Shown one piece after another: positions 1 to 14,675 of a DNA stretch of 64,000 nucleotides; the first letter of the stretch is position 1; every line of letters starts with the position of its first letter. The position numbers and the translations under genes are program-made. Origin of the DNA: Stramonita haemastoma (taxonomy: Eukaryota; Mollusca; Gastropoda; Neogastropoda; Muricidae); the NCBI GenBank assembly GCA_030674155.1, contig CM060334.1, positions 41,807,075-41,871,074 on the forward strand. The letters run 5' to 3'. Under the pieces are notes generated by a model. The model saw only the letters and a list, made by a program, of their open reading frames with translations, did not search any database and had not been told where the DNA came from.

Positions 1-889
1 TTTCCCCTCCTGTTTTTTTTCTGTGGTGCTGTTATGCCTTTAAGTCTGTTTACACCTTGGTGATGTTAGATATATTTTTTTTATATAAATAAGGAAGTTT
101 CTGTTTTGATCCAACGACATTGATACCAGACTTTAAAGTGAGGTTCTGCTAGCTGTGTTCTAACGACGCAGAAGGAATGCAGTCTTGTAGTCAACCTAGG
201 TCTTCTTGGCTGATCTGAATGTTGCAGGAGACTTGGTATGACTGCCTCATGGACACCAATTGATGCAAAAAGTGACCCAGAGTGTAAAGGCATCAGCACA
301 CGAGGGTTTTATTTATCACCCACGTGTGTTTTAAATTGAAATGGTTATATTGGGTTGGAGTTTTCTTCACAAGGGTGAAAAATTCATGTACCTATGTGCA
401 TCAACATACAATGTAGAAAGATGAGAGTAGAATTCCTACAACTCAAAAACAGTTGAAACTAAATCACAACAGCTGTGGTCTAACATAGAATCAGTCTTGT
501 AGTAAGGGACAGGGATGTTGAGAATATTCTAAGAAAGTGTTGGAGCAGCACAAGTATTTCTGTACCTGTGCAGTTTCATAGATGTGGAAAATATTGAAAG
601 AAACTATAGAAAAGGCACATGCTTTTATCAACAAATGAAATAACAACACTATCCAAAAATACCCAAAATTTCACACAGCTCATTGAAGCACTGACCTTGA
701 CGTAGCAAACACACACAGTGTGCCATCTAACAAGAAGTGATATCAAGAGGAGGAAGAAGGCAAGGTCACTGTCTAAGGAAAGCATCCTTGAGCCTCTCAC
801 AGGTAAACAGGAAAAGCGGACCAAAACCATCGGGCGCTTTGCGCCTTACAGTACAAACCAGATAGAGGAAACACAGCTGGGAACAGTCA
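1..889. other. Unique sequence, no gene recognised
   Basis: AT-rich non-repetitive DNA. The two short open frames here (81-299 and 576-830, both minus) have no recognisable domain and no splice or promoter context. I see no RNA gene. Confidence 0.6.
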
Positions 890-1002
<113 letters not shown>

Positions 1003-1077
1003 TTTATTTGTTGTATTTTTTATCTTATTCTTTTATTTCGAGGATAATGGAACAAGCACTCGTGTAGTTTTTCACAC

Positions 1078-1080
<3 letters not shown>
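1003..1080 (-). mobile_element. SINE family A, 3' tail fragment
   Basis: On the minus strand this reads as the end of SINE A: the CATTATCCTCGAAATAAAAG motif followed by an A/T-rich (AAAT)n tail. The same terminal motif occurs in the fuller copies at 26700-27009 and 54044-54398. The fragment lies between two (GA)n tracts (to 988, and 1081-1116), so on its sense strand it is followed by (TC)n. Confidence 0.75.
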
Positions 1081-2332
<1,252 letters not shown>

Positions 2333-2399
2333 ATTTTTCTATCCAGTCTTTCCCTTTATTGCAATATTATTATTAAAGTGTTTTTCTGGTAGCTTTTTG

Positions 2400-2770
2400 T
2401 GTTGCTGTTGTTGTTTATTTTTAATGTTATTATTTCGTGATTTTGTTGTTGTTGTAGTTGTCGTTGTTGATGTCCTCGCTGTTATTTTGTTTTCTTCTTC
2501 TTTTCCTTGTTGTTGTTGATGCTGTTGCTGCCGCTGCTGTTGGCATGGGCGTAGTTGATATTCGTCCCTCTGCCCATGCACCATACTATTTTTTTGGGTC
2601 TAGTGTCACCCACCATTGGGCTATTTCGTTTTTGCTCGAAAGTTTTCGTCTTCCTGTTGTCTTCTTTTTTGTTGTCGTTGTCGTCATCATAGTCGTATTC
2701 GTCGTTGTCTTCTCTTTATCCTTGTTTGTTGTTGTTGTTGGTGGTGGTGTTGTTGTCGTCGTCGTCATCG

Positions 2771-2802
<32 letters not shown>

Positions 2803-2922
2803 CTTCTTCTTCTTCTTCTTCTTCTTCTTCTTCTTCTTCTTCTTCTTCTTCTTCTTCTTCTTCTTCTTCTCCTCCTCCTCCTCCTCCTCCTCCTCCTCCT
2901 CCTCCTCCTCCTCCTCCTCCTT
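2400..2922. repeat. (GTT)n-(TTC)n-(TCC)n triplet tract
   Basis: A GTT-rich zone grades into about 22 TTC units (2802-2869) and then about 17 TCC units (2870-2921). The tract is pyrimidine-rich throughout. A 261-aa plus-strand frame over it is polyleucine/polyvaline and is not a credible gene. Confidence 0.9.
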
Positions 2923-4578
<1,656 letters not shown>

Positions 4579-4754
4579 GTCAGTCAGTTTACCCTCTTCC
4601 TACCAAAATAAACCCAAACCAACCGACCAAACTAACCCACCCCCGCTTATAATAAACACACACACACACACACACACAAGCAAAAAAAAAAACACGGTGA
4701 TGACTGATTATCAGTTAATCAGTATAAAGGTCAAAAGGTGAAGATATCCCATAA

Positions 4755-4965
4755 CTTACATGCTCGTAAGAGAACGAGGCATTAGGAACCTCAGCTTCTC
4801 CCGGGGCCAGCATGTTGAGGGCGGCGCCCATCTCCTCTCCCTCGCTGCTTTACCTTCCCTGTCCCTAAGAGGGGCAGGTGCCCATTTACAGCTGGGTGAA
4901 CTAGGGGACTGTACTGAAGCCAAGGCGCACAAAGTCACCCATGCAATTGGTAACCACACTCGATA
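4755..4965 (-). mobile_element. SINE family D, partial
   Basis: Shares a long diverged block with 21040-21355, 51615-51902 and 57395-57560. Its hallmarks on the plus strand are CCTCAGCTTCTC, GGGGCCAGCATGTTGAGG, CTCCCTCGCTGCTTTACC and CAGCTGGGTGAACT. The copy at 51615-51902 carries the tRNA-like head on the minus strand, which sets the orientation. This copy lacks the head. Confidence 0.7.
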
Positions 4966-5237
4966 TGTACAACAATCATGAAAACAAACACAAGCAAGGG
5001 AACAGAGAAACAAGGGCACAAAAAGAGGGAAACAACAACAACCAGTAATTACGTAAACTAATCTGCAAACAAAAAACACAAAACAAGCAGCCAGCGTACA
5101 TGCAACTAACAGGCCAGCACGAGTAGGCCATTAACCAATTGACCAACCAACCAGCTATACCACTAGAGCTACTAGGCCTATTGAAACAACTTAGTCACAG
5201 CAGTCTCAGATAATTGTAAGTCGAGCAAACCACAACA

Positions 5238-5238
5238 G

Positions 5239-5310
<72 letters not shown>

Positions 5311-5355
5311 GCACACACAACACGACAGAGCACGACACACACACACACACACCAG
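5238..5355. repeat. Interrupted (GA)n with (CA)n end
   Basis: GA units broken by single G or T insertions, followed by short CA runs. Confidence 0.9.
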
Positions 5356-6174
5356 ACAGACGGCAAATGACAGAAAGACAGACAGAGAAGAGGATAAGTG
5401 ACGGAGACAAAGAGACATATAATACGGTAAGCTCATTACCCAAAATCCCAGACAAAATCTTTTAACCTGTCAGCTTTGCACAAAAGACGTCAATAATCAT
5501 TAGCCAGGAACAACTAATGTCCTGTTCACTGATGTTGCCCCCCCCCCCTCCTTTCCCAACTCACCCTAATAACAAATTTCACTCCAAAATGTTGTTGGCG
5601 GTATGGCGGGTCAATTTGCCACTGGGTTATCGGTTCAGCGGCTCTGCTTTCAGCTGGCATCCATCTTAAAATACGCTGCACCTTCTGTACAGTATAGCAG
5701 TTGTTGATAATGTTGCTATTTGTGTTGTTGTTGTTGCTTCTGCTAATGCTTGGTGCTGCTGTTTCTGCTTCGTGTGTTGTTACCACTGTGCAGCAGGGTA
5801 TTTTGCTTATTTATTTTAGACCAGTGGACGTGTGTTTTCTTTGCTTTTGTCTTTCCAGTTTTCTTGCCTTTTTTTTTTTCAAATATGATTGAAGGGAGGG
5901 TGATGTCCGTATTAGTGGTAGTAAAGGGTGGGATGGATATTGTGTGTGTGCGTGGGTGCGCGGAGGCGCGCACATGTGTGTGTAGGTGTGTTTGTACCAG
6001 CATGGGTGTATGTGCACGCATATCTGTACCTGGGCATGTGTACATGAGTGTGTACATGAACACGCATGCCTTTTTTAAAAATGTGTTATGGAACTTACCT
6101 AACTTTGATTCAGATCCAGATGCATGGAATATTTGCGCAATGTACATCTGTTTGCACGCGTGCGCGCACACGCA

Positions 6175-6177
<3 letters not shown>
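5356..6177. other. Spacer, no gene recognised
   Basis: Contains a C10 run near 5540, TTG-rich triplets near 5720, and alternating purine-pyrimidine GT/CG stretches at 5940-6065. Confidence 0.5.

Positions 6178-6253
<76 letters not shown>
6178..6253. repeat. (CA)n microsatellite, 5' side of a LINE
   Basis: A pure CA tract that runs directly into the truncated 5' end of the LINE at 6254. The same repeat type resumes at that LINE's 3' end (8237). Confidence 0.95.
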
Positions 6254-6254
<1 letters not shown>

Positions 6255-8086
6255 GTAATATCACCGTATCTATTCAACATTTTATTATCTGATCTTCCTA
6301 GTATTTTGTCAAGTAATGCTGTTCTTGTGCAATATGCTGATGACATATGCATGTGGATGGATGTTATAATGAAAAAGAAAACGCCCAAAAGGCAATTAAG
6401 CTTCTATCAAAAAGTATATCAAAAAGAACTTGACAAACTTAACGGCTATCTTTTAGAGAATGGCCTTTCACTTTCCCCTGGAGAAAACCAATCTTGTACT
6501 TTTTAATAATGGTGTTGGACCACAAGTCTTACCTCGTTTTCGATTAAATGGAAAAGATCTCGAATATAAACCTACAGTGAAATTTTTAGGTGTATACCTC
6601 ACTTCTAAACTAGCCTGGAATCAGCACATTGAATTTTTGGCAACTAAAGCTAAGAACGTTCTTAATTTCTTGAAAGTTGTCAGTAAACAACCGTGGGGGC
6701 AAGATATCACAGTATTAAAACACATGTCCTTGGCCCTTGTGCGCTCAAGACTGTCTTATGGACAAGAAGTATTTTTCAGTGCTCCAAATTACTTACTTAA
6801 GAAAATTCAAAGTCTTGATTGTAAAGCCTTCCGGCTTGCTTTGGGTGTACCACCTCATGCCTCAACTCTAGGCACATATAAAGAAATAGGTGTTCTGCCT
6901 TTAAATGAACATCGGCAACTTGCAGTGGCAAAATATGTCTTAAGAAGCACAGCAAATGAAAGTAATGTTGAAAAGGAAGTTCAGTTAAAGTCTGATATTC
7001 ATTTTCCTAAAAGAGCAAGAAAATATCAGCTCGCTTACCACAATTAGCACTTATACCTCCCCACTTTTTAAAGATTTAAAACTTAATTCCAATAAAGTAG
7101 CTAAATCAGAAGTAAATTTAGCTCCCTGTCCACCTTGGGAACTGCTTAAAGCTCACTTTGATATTGATTATTCCACTGTACAAAAAGCTGACAATATTAA
7201 TATACTTACCGCATTTGTAAAAGAGCACATTCAAACTACCTATTCTGATCATCTCAAAATATGCACTGATGGTTCCGTTCTTAATACTAATGAGGGAGGT
7301 GCGGCTTTTATTATTCCATCATTGAAAGTAGAACGATCATTCAACCTGGGAAAAAATAAATCTATATTTACAGCTGAGCTAACAGCTATAATATTTGCGC
7401 TGTACTATGTACTTGACTTTCCTAAGGATATTTTCAACATACTTGTGTGTGTTGATTCTAAATCGGTTTTAGATGCGTTGAAGAATTATAATCTTAAAGT
7501 GAGAAAAGATCTTCTCATTGAAGTCAAGCATCTGGTGCATCTTGTTATTTTAAGAGGTAGTACTGTTACTTTTTGTTGGGTTCCCTCACACAGTGGAATC
7601 TATTTTAATGAAAAAGTAGACACCCTTGCAAAATATGGGGCGAGGAATAGAAAGGATTCTTGTGAAATAGATGTTGCATTATCTTTGCATGAGGGATACA
7701 GCTTGCTGCAAAATGCTTGTTGGAAGCATTTCAGAAAGAAGATCAGCGATTCTGGCTATCGGCTTTATGATAGCAGTACAAGTAATATGATAAATTTTCG
7801 AAATATCTTAACTTCTGACAAAGTCTGTGGTTGGTACAATCGCAGAAATGTGTTGTCCCTCATGTACAGATTTAAGCTAAATGCCTTCAAGACGAAATAC
7901 TCAAAGGATGTAAACTGTATTTGTGGTGATAAGATAACGAACAGTCATATTCTTCTTTGTGGATATCTAAAACCACTTTTACCTGTTGTGCCTAATCTAT
8001 CACTGGACCAGTTGTTGTCTGAACCATCGCATTTGTTGGACATTGTGTTAGCACTAATAAGTAGTCCGATAATTCAGTATTTATAG
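6254..8086 (+). pseudogene. LINE ORF2 remnant (RT C-terminus and RNase H)
   Basis: The coding remnant lies in three pieces: about 6254-6506, 6460-7047 and about 7050-8086. At least two frameshifts and several stops separate them. The pieces align collinearly with the 762-aa frame at 11029-13317 (for example LGVYLTSKLAWN against LGVHLNPKLNWR). No endonuclease or RT finger region remains. Confidence 0.85.
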
Positions 8087-8234
8087 TTTGTTAAAGTTAG
8101 CTTTATATTTTAACTTTTGTTATCTGGCATTGGTTTCAGCTATTTTTCAATTTTTCTTGTTCAGGAGTTGTTGTTTTTTTTTTTTTTTTTTCTTTGTCTA
8201 AAATCACTTAATGTGAATAGACGTTAAACTGAAG

Positions 8235-8236
<2 letters not shown>
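6254..8236 (+). mobile_element. I/Nimb-type LINE, 5'-truncated, frames broken
   Basis: The copy starts inside the reverse transcriptase, just after the position of the GxPQG motif, with SPYLFNILLSDLP and the catalytic QYADDICMWM. It then changes frame near 6460 (thumb and connection region, LGVYLTSKLAWN). It is interrupted again after 7047 and continues in a third frame as an RNase H domain. That domain shows CTDGS, TAELTAI, VDSKS and WVPSHSGIYFNEKVDTLAK, covering the acidic catalytic positions. The stop is at 8086. The 3' UTR ends with TGTGAATAGACGTTAAACTG and then (AC)n, matching the relative at 9490-13400. It is a dead copy. A terminal RNase H places it in the I superfamily; the Nimb clade is my inference. 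Confidence 0.88.
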
Positions 8237-8325
<89 letters not shown>

Positions 8326-8334
8326 CACACACAC
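8237..8334. repeat. (CA)n microsatellite at LINE 3' end
   Basis: A near-perfect CA tract beginning at the LINE 3' terminus. It may be the LINE's own tail or the target repeat. Confidence 0.95.
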
Positions 8335-8720
8335 AGAACAGACTGCCCAGGCCAGATTGTGACACGAGGAAGCGACCTGCTCTTTGTGTAAGGCAAAAGG
8401 AAACAAAGCAGGCCGTGTTCCCTGATGTAAACACCCTCCCCATCCCCGCTGCTGCATCTGACAAACGCTTCATGGTTGGGTCACTGGGCTATCAGCTCCT
8501 CGGGCCCTTGCTGGTCTGCTGCCATCCAATTGTACCTGTGTCACGTGCTGCTGCTGCCTCTGTTGCCTGTGCTGCTGATGGTGATAGGTATTTCTCTGGG
8601 TTTTTTTTTTAAACTTCTAGGTGTCTTTATGGATCCGGCCTGTGATCTTTTTTTCATATTGGGTCATGGTATGGTCTAGGTTTGGTTTTTGTGTGGCTTG
8701 GGTATCTTTGAATTGTGAAT
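8335..8720. other. Unique spacer, no gene recognised
   Basis: GC-balanced sequence without shared repeats or credible frames. Confidence 0.5.
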
Positions 8721-8952
8721 TCACTTACACAGTTACACACTTACACACACACTCACACACATGCACACACACACATGCACACACAAACACACACACGCAC
8801 ACACACACACGCACGCACACACATACACACGCACGCGCGTGCGCGCATGCACTCACGCCCGGACACACACACACGCACGCACACACACACATACGTATGC
8901 ACGCACGCGCACACACACACATACGTATGCACGCAAAAACACACACACACAA
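8721..8952. repeat. Compound (CA)n/(CG) alternating tract
   Basis: CA units are mixed with GCAC and CGCG stretches, for example near 8828-8850. Purines and pyrimidines alternate strictly over long stretches. Confidence 0.9.
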
Positions 8953-9085
8953 TGTGACCATCACTACTAAAAGAATATCCCAAATGAAACAAATCACAGC
9001 CGCTTGAACAGAGAACAAACTAATCAGAAAAATACCACAATACTGGAGCCATAGTCACAGATAAGCTACTGAGGAAAGGCAGAAG

Positions 9086-9087
<2 letters not shown>

Positions 9088-9151
<64 letters not shown>
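9088..9151. repeat. (TG)n microsatellite
   Basis: About 32 pure TG units, followed by a short (GGT)n. Confidence 0.95.
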
Positions 9152-9152
<1 letters not shown>

Positions 9153-9307
9153 GGGCAGTGGTGGTGGTGGTTAAAGCCACAACCAGCTCAGAGGATGCAT
9201 AAGCTAGCATAGCCTACAAACTGTTCCGAAGTGAAAATAGGCATCTATTGTTCAGAAAAAGCAGGGTAAAAACACTAAAGTGCTTGCACACGTGCGTGCA
9301 CAAAGCC

Positions 9308-9480
9308 ACATACACACACACACACACACATACATACATACATACATACATACATACATACATACATACATACATACATACATACATACATACATACATA
9401 CATACATACATACATACATACATTTGCAGATATGCATGCACACAGACAAACATGGACACACACAGGCAGACACACACAGA
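9308..9480. repeat. (CA)n-(CATA)n microsatellite, 5' side of a LINE
   Basis: CA units pass into about 23 CATA tetranucleotides (9330-9423) and then CA/GACA-rich sequence. The larger I/Nimb-type LINE begins shortly downstream. Confidence 0.95.
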
Positions 9481-9565
9481 CAGTGGAATTCTTTCTCCCA
9501 TCCATATTCCTGGTGACTTTGTTCATTTATACCACAGCAAAATGTGTTGAATTTCACTATGTGTC

Positions 9566-10711
9566 ATGAAGACTGTGTTTGACAATATTGTAATTTTTCA
9601 ATGGAATTGTAGATCACTCCTTAAAAATTTACTTCACCTTGAAGCTCATCTCTCACATCATAATTATTCAGTTCTTGCATTGCAGTCTCTTAACGTAGAT
9701 GCTAACAAGCTTCCCAAATTTAACAATTTTTATTATCCACCATTGTTCACTTGTAGCAGTACAACCAAAAGAGTTCAAACAGCAGTGTACATTAGAGCAG
9801 ATTTAAGCTACTCTCCTCTGTCTTTACCCCCTGTTTCAACATCTACAGATGAGTTTTTTGCAACAGCAGTCACTGTCAAAGTAAACAAACAAACAGATTT
9901 AAATGTAGTATCTGTTTATTATCCTAAGGGTCCAAAAGCAGAAAATACAGACTGGATTAAACATATTGATCTGACAAGTAAAAAATGGATAGTGCTTGGA
10001 GATTTCAACGCACATGCTCCATTTTGGGAACCTAATTGTTGCAATGTGACCTGTAACAGATTAATAGAAAACATCGTTGACTCAAAGTTGATTCTCCTAA
10101 ATGATGGTAGTATAACAAGATTACCTGATATTGCAAGCCATAAACCATCATCAATTGATTTATCATTAATATCGCCTGAATTAGGAGTTAATGCAGTCTG
10201 GCTCACCAATGATGATACATTAGGAAGCGACCATTTTCCTATAATACTACAGTTAAAAGAAATTATGTTTGAAAAAGAAGCCAAAGTTGACGATGTAATC
10301 CCTAAATTTGTTTATAAATGTGCTAATTGGGACATATTTCAGTCCATATTATCTAACATAAACTGTAAATATCTTATAGATGAAACTATTGATTCGTCAT
10401 ATGACAAATTTTGCAAAGCTGTTTTACAGGCAGCAGAAAAATCTATTCCCAAATGCAAAAAGATGCAAGATTGGAAGTACTTTGGGAATGTGTGGTGGAA
10501 TAATGAATGTGAGGAAGCGGTATACTTAAAAAAATTAGCTTTTAAAAAATGGCTACAAGACAGATCGGAAGTAAACTTCATTAATATGAAGCAAGCTAAG
10601 AATCATAGTAACAGAGTTGTAGCTCTAGCCAAGAAAACTTATTTTTCAAATGTTTGTAGGGATGAAATATCTGTATCGAAAGATTTACACAAAGTGTGGA
10701 AAAAAGTTTAA
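9566..10711 (+). pseudogene. LINE ORF2 part 1: APE-type endonuclease
   Basis: Residues about 10-230 form an exonuclease-endonuclease-phosphatase fold. QWNCRSLLKN near residue 13 supplies the Asn. GDFNAHAPFW near residue 147, SSIDLSLIS near 193 and GSDHFPI near 222 are the central, late and C-terminal catalytic motifs. Family members normally have LQE after the second strand; here I read LQS, so the metal-binding Glu seems lost. The rest is the endonuclease-RT linker. The frame ends at TAA (10709-10711), but the same frame stays open from 10712, so the stop looks like a point mutation. Confidence 0.85.
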
Positions 10712-11038
10712 AAAATGAAAAATGGAAACATTTTGCCTGTCTTTCCAATAAAACTCCATAATAATGAAATGCCTTCCTCCTTGGACAAGGCTGAAGCATT
10801 TGTAAAGTCTTTTTCAGATAACAACTCTTTGTCAAGTCTGAATCCAACTGACAAAGGCTTTAGAGAGACAGAAGAAAGAAAAGATGAATATAAAGATCCG
10901 GTTTCCAAACAAGAGTACTTTTTAAATTCTTCTATCACTTTTAAAGAATTTAACGAAGCGTTAGAATCATTCTCTTCAAATTACAGTGCTGTGGGCATTG
11001 ATGGCATTTCATACCATTATTACTACACTTGCCTTTAA
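10712..11038 (+). pseudogene. LINE ORF2 part 2: linker to RT
   Basis: It continues the endonuclease frame beyond the stop at 10709-10711 and contains the pre-RT linker (EALESFSSNYSAVGIDGISY). It ends at 11036-11038, where the RT continues in another frame. A small indel near 11015-11030 therefore separates this piece from the RT. Confidence 0.75.
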
Positions 11039-13317
11039 AATGGAAGGAATTACTTCATTCGTTTTACCAAAAATGTTGGTTAAATGGAACTCTCCCTAAC
11101 CCCTGGAAGAGGTCAATTGTAATACCGGTTCCAAAAAAGGGCAAATCTAGATCTTGTATTAATAATTACAGACCAATAGCACTAACTTCACAAGTGGGAA
11201 AAGTTTTAGAAAAAATCGTCCAAAGACGCCTTTTGTATTTCTGTGAAAAGGAAAATATAATTCCAGTGAATCAGGCTGGATTCAGAAAAGGTCGTTGTAC
11301 AACAGATCATCTAGTGAAACTTACAAGTCATATTAAGTACCAGTTTGCACACAGAAAAAGCACACTTGCCACTTTCTTTGACATTAGTAAAGCGTATGAT
11401 AGCGTATGGCATGCTAGATTATTATACAAACTGAAACTTATTGGAGTTAATGGTGAAATGTTTCAATACTTTAAGAGTTTTCTATCAGAAAGATCGATGT
11501 GTGCAAGAGTTGGATCAGTGTATTCATCTTTCAAAAATATTGATATTGGTATTCCTCAGGGGTCAATAATAGCTCCTATATTGTTTTCTATTCTTATTCA
11601 TGACCTTCCAAAAGTTCTGTCAAACAATATAAACCTAGCTCAATATGCTGATGACATTGCAATTTGGATGAATACAAGCATTAGGAAACATACGTCTAAA
11701 AGAATTATAAACCATATCAACAAAATTTATCAATTAGAAATAGATAAATTAGATACTTATATGAAAGAAAATGGTCTTTCTCTTTCAGGAGAAAAAACTA
11801 AATTAATGCTATTTCTGAATGGTGAAAATCCCAATTGTTTACCAGCATTACACATAAATGGGGAAACCTTAAAATATTCTCAAAATGTTAAATTTCTGGG
11901 TGTTCATTTAAACCCCAAATTAAATTGGAGATTCCATATTGAGAGTCTAGTAAACAAAGCAAGGAAACGTTTAAACCTTCTCAAAATTATTACTGTTCAG
12001 CCATGGGGTCAGGACACAAAGACTCTCCTTCACTTAGCAACTAGTCTAGTCAGATCAACGTTGGTTTATGGGCAGGAGGTTTATCATTCAGCTCCTCCTT
12101 CTTTATTGAAAAAGCTGCAAAGCATTGATAGTAAATCGATTAAACTAGCTCTTGGAGTCCCTGTACACACAAATACACTGAATACATACAGAGAAGTCAA
12201 TTTACTTTCTTTATCAGATCATCGTCATTTAGCTGTAGCTAAGTTTGTTACAAGAAGTCTTTCAGTATCAAATTCATTAAAAACAGAAGTACTCATTGAC
12301 TCAGTCAAGGATTATCCTAAGAGGGCTCAACATATTTCATCACTTTGCCCAATTCATAATTACATAGACGATTTACTGTCAGAGTGTAATATTGACATTT
12401 CATCAATACCCATTGTCCCAATAGTTCCTAAGATACCACAGTGGGAGCATAAAGAGGCTAAATTTGATATTGATTATACCATGCTAAAAAAAGATGACAA
12501 TATTAATATGTTGACTTCTGATGTAAAACAACATCTTGAAACAAATTATCAAAATCATATAAAAGTGTTTACAGATGGTTCTGTTTATGACTTAAATGCA
12601 GGATCAGGTTTCGTTATTCCTGCTCTGAAGATACAAAAATCATTCTGTTTAGGGAAGGGTTTCTCCATATTCAGCGCCGAGCTCTATGCCATACTTATGG
12701 CTCTGATTACTATAAATAATAGTAATTTTGCATTTTCTCACTTCGCTTTTTGTGTTGACTCAAAGTCTGTTCTGTATAGCTTACAAGATTGGAGCTCAAA
12801 AGTAAGGACAGATTTATTATTTGAAATAAAATATTTGATACATTGTATCATGACAAAAGGTATAGGAATAAATTTTTGCTGGATTCCTTCACACTGCGGA
12901 ATATACTGGAATGAAATAGCAGATAATCTTGCAAAAAAAGGTTCAAAAAGAGATTGCCCAGTTCATAACTTAAAAAATGATTGTCGTGAAATTAATTCAT
13001 TATTGGAAAATCATGTACATAAGTTTAACTTCCATGGGAAATTTGAAATACTAGGCTATCCAAGACATATTTCTAACATCATTTATAAGTTGCGATTAAA
13101 CTCCTGGAAGACCAAATATTCTCGAAATGTAACTTGCTCCTGTTCTGAACCATTATCTTGTGAACATCTTATTTTTCAATGTTCAGTTCTAAATTCAGTT
13201 TATAAAGAAAATGGCATTGAAATTGCAAGGGAACCATTGAATGTAGTTTCGCGAAAACCGTTGATTTTTGATGTTGCTAGGATTATTTCCAAGTCTTCTG
13301 TAAATATTTTATGGTAG
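11029..13317 (+). pseudogene. LINE ORF2 part 3: reverse transcriptase and RNase H
   Basis: An open frame of 762 residues. RT motifs in order: PVPKKGKSRSCINNYRPIAL (about 26-45), NQAGFRKGRCTTDHL (about 80), FFDISKAYDSVW (about 115), GIPQGSIIAPILFS (about 182) and the catalytic QYADDIAIWM (about 205). The RNase H domain follows at about 510-640 with FTDGS, FSAELYAIL, CVDSKS and WIPSHCGIYWNEIADNLAKK, so all expected acidic residues are present. A Cys-rich stretch (CSCSEPLSCEHLIFQC) lies near the end. The first Met is not a real start; this is the rest of a larger ORF2. Confidence 0.92.
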
Positions 13318-13400
13318 GGTTTTATTTGTTTGTTTTTTGTTTTCTTCTTTGTTTGTTTAGTCTCATATCACCAAGTGTGAATAGACTTTAAATTGAACTA

Positions 13401-13456
13401 CAACAACAACACACAGACACACACAGACACAGTCAGACAGACAGACAGACAGACAG

Positions 13457-13489
<33 letters not shown>

Positions 13490-13515
13490 CACGCACGCAC
13501 ACACACGCACACACG

Positions 13516-13579
<64 letters not shown>
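13401..13579. repeat. (CA)n/(GACA)n tract at LINE 3' end
   Basis: ACAC and AGAC units, then nearly pure CA with CG-containing interruptions to 13579. Confidence 0.9.
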
Positions 13580-13580
<1 letters not shown>

Positions 13581-13615
13581 TGGGGATGCAAACACACACG
13601 TGTAGGCAGAAATAC

Positions 13616-13842
<227 letters not shown>

Positions 13843-13849
13843 ACAGACC

Positions 13850-14588
13850 CTTTCCTGTTCTGCTCCAGGCAACAATCTCACGTTTTCTTTCTCTGTTTCG
13901 TTTCTTTGTTTTCTGTAAAGTCTGGTGGTAACTTTGCTGTCGGGAAGAGCTTTTCTTTCATACCAGCTGTGGACAGACAGACGGTGTCTGAGACTTTCTC
14001 GCTCCATCAGCCAACACACACTAACGGGACAGTCGGTTAACGGAGACAGTCGGTTAACGGAGAGAGTGTGTAGCAAAAAATAATATGCAAGACAAATAGA
14101 GTGTAGAATTAAACCCCAAATAGAAACAAAACAAAACCCAAACACCTCCAAACCAACGAAACAGAGACAGTGAAGAAAATTGTGACCAAAGTTGGCAATG
14201 GTGGTTAGTGACAGAAAGAAATGCAAGGTGTAACAGAGAATGTTTAAAACACAAAGTTACTGACACAGTAACCAAGGGCGATTGGACATTGTCAACATAT
14301 AGATTCTATGTGAAACAGAAACAAGAAAAAACCCACCCAAAACAAGAAAAACCCCACCCAAAACAAAAAAAACCCCACCCAAAACAAAAAACACACACCA
14401 AAAACGGGCAGCTGTGAACATAGCTACTGACATGAAAAGATGGTAGTGACAAAAACAGTAGCGATAACCGACAGAATTGACAAAGAAACGATGATGATGG
14501 TGTATAATGTGATGACAACGTTAACATCCAACTTTGGCAATATAAGGCACATAGTAATGTAAACACTCTGTTTATTTTAACCATTTAT
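13850..14588. other. Spacer with short minisatellites
   Basis: No gene seen. A 17-bp unit (CAGTCGGTTAACGGAGA) occurs twice at about 14030-14065. An A/C-rich unit of about 19-20 bp containing CCCACCCAAAAC recurs at about 14322-14395. Confidence 0.6.
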
Positions 14589-14675
14589 CAGGTAGAGCTC
14601 CGAGGTTCACAAGTGAAGATTTTTGTTTTTGTACATGACCGTTTTTGCCACCCCAACTGATAATGTTTAGGACAG
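14589..14675 (-). mobile_element. SINE family C, 3' tail fragment
   Basis: The minus strand matches the 3' end of family C (see 25015-25395). On the plus strand the diagnostic elements are GAGGTTCAC and GACCGTTTTTGCC. Confidence 0.65.

Larger units (their letters stand above)
9490..13400 (+). mobile_element. I/Nimb-type LINE, nearly complete ORF2
   Basis: A long non-LTR element holding endonuclease, RT and RNase H in order. There is no ORF1 upstream, so it is probably 5'-truncated before the endonuclease. The 3' UTR after 13317 carries TGTGAATAGACTTTAAATTG, matching the tail at 8210-8236, then ACAACA and CA-rich sequence. Target-site duplications cannot be recognised because both flanks are CA-type microsatellites. 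It is probably immobile but decayed little: one stop and one frameshift interrupt about 1250 codons. Confidence 0.9.
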
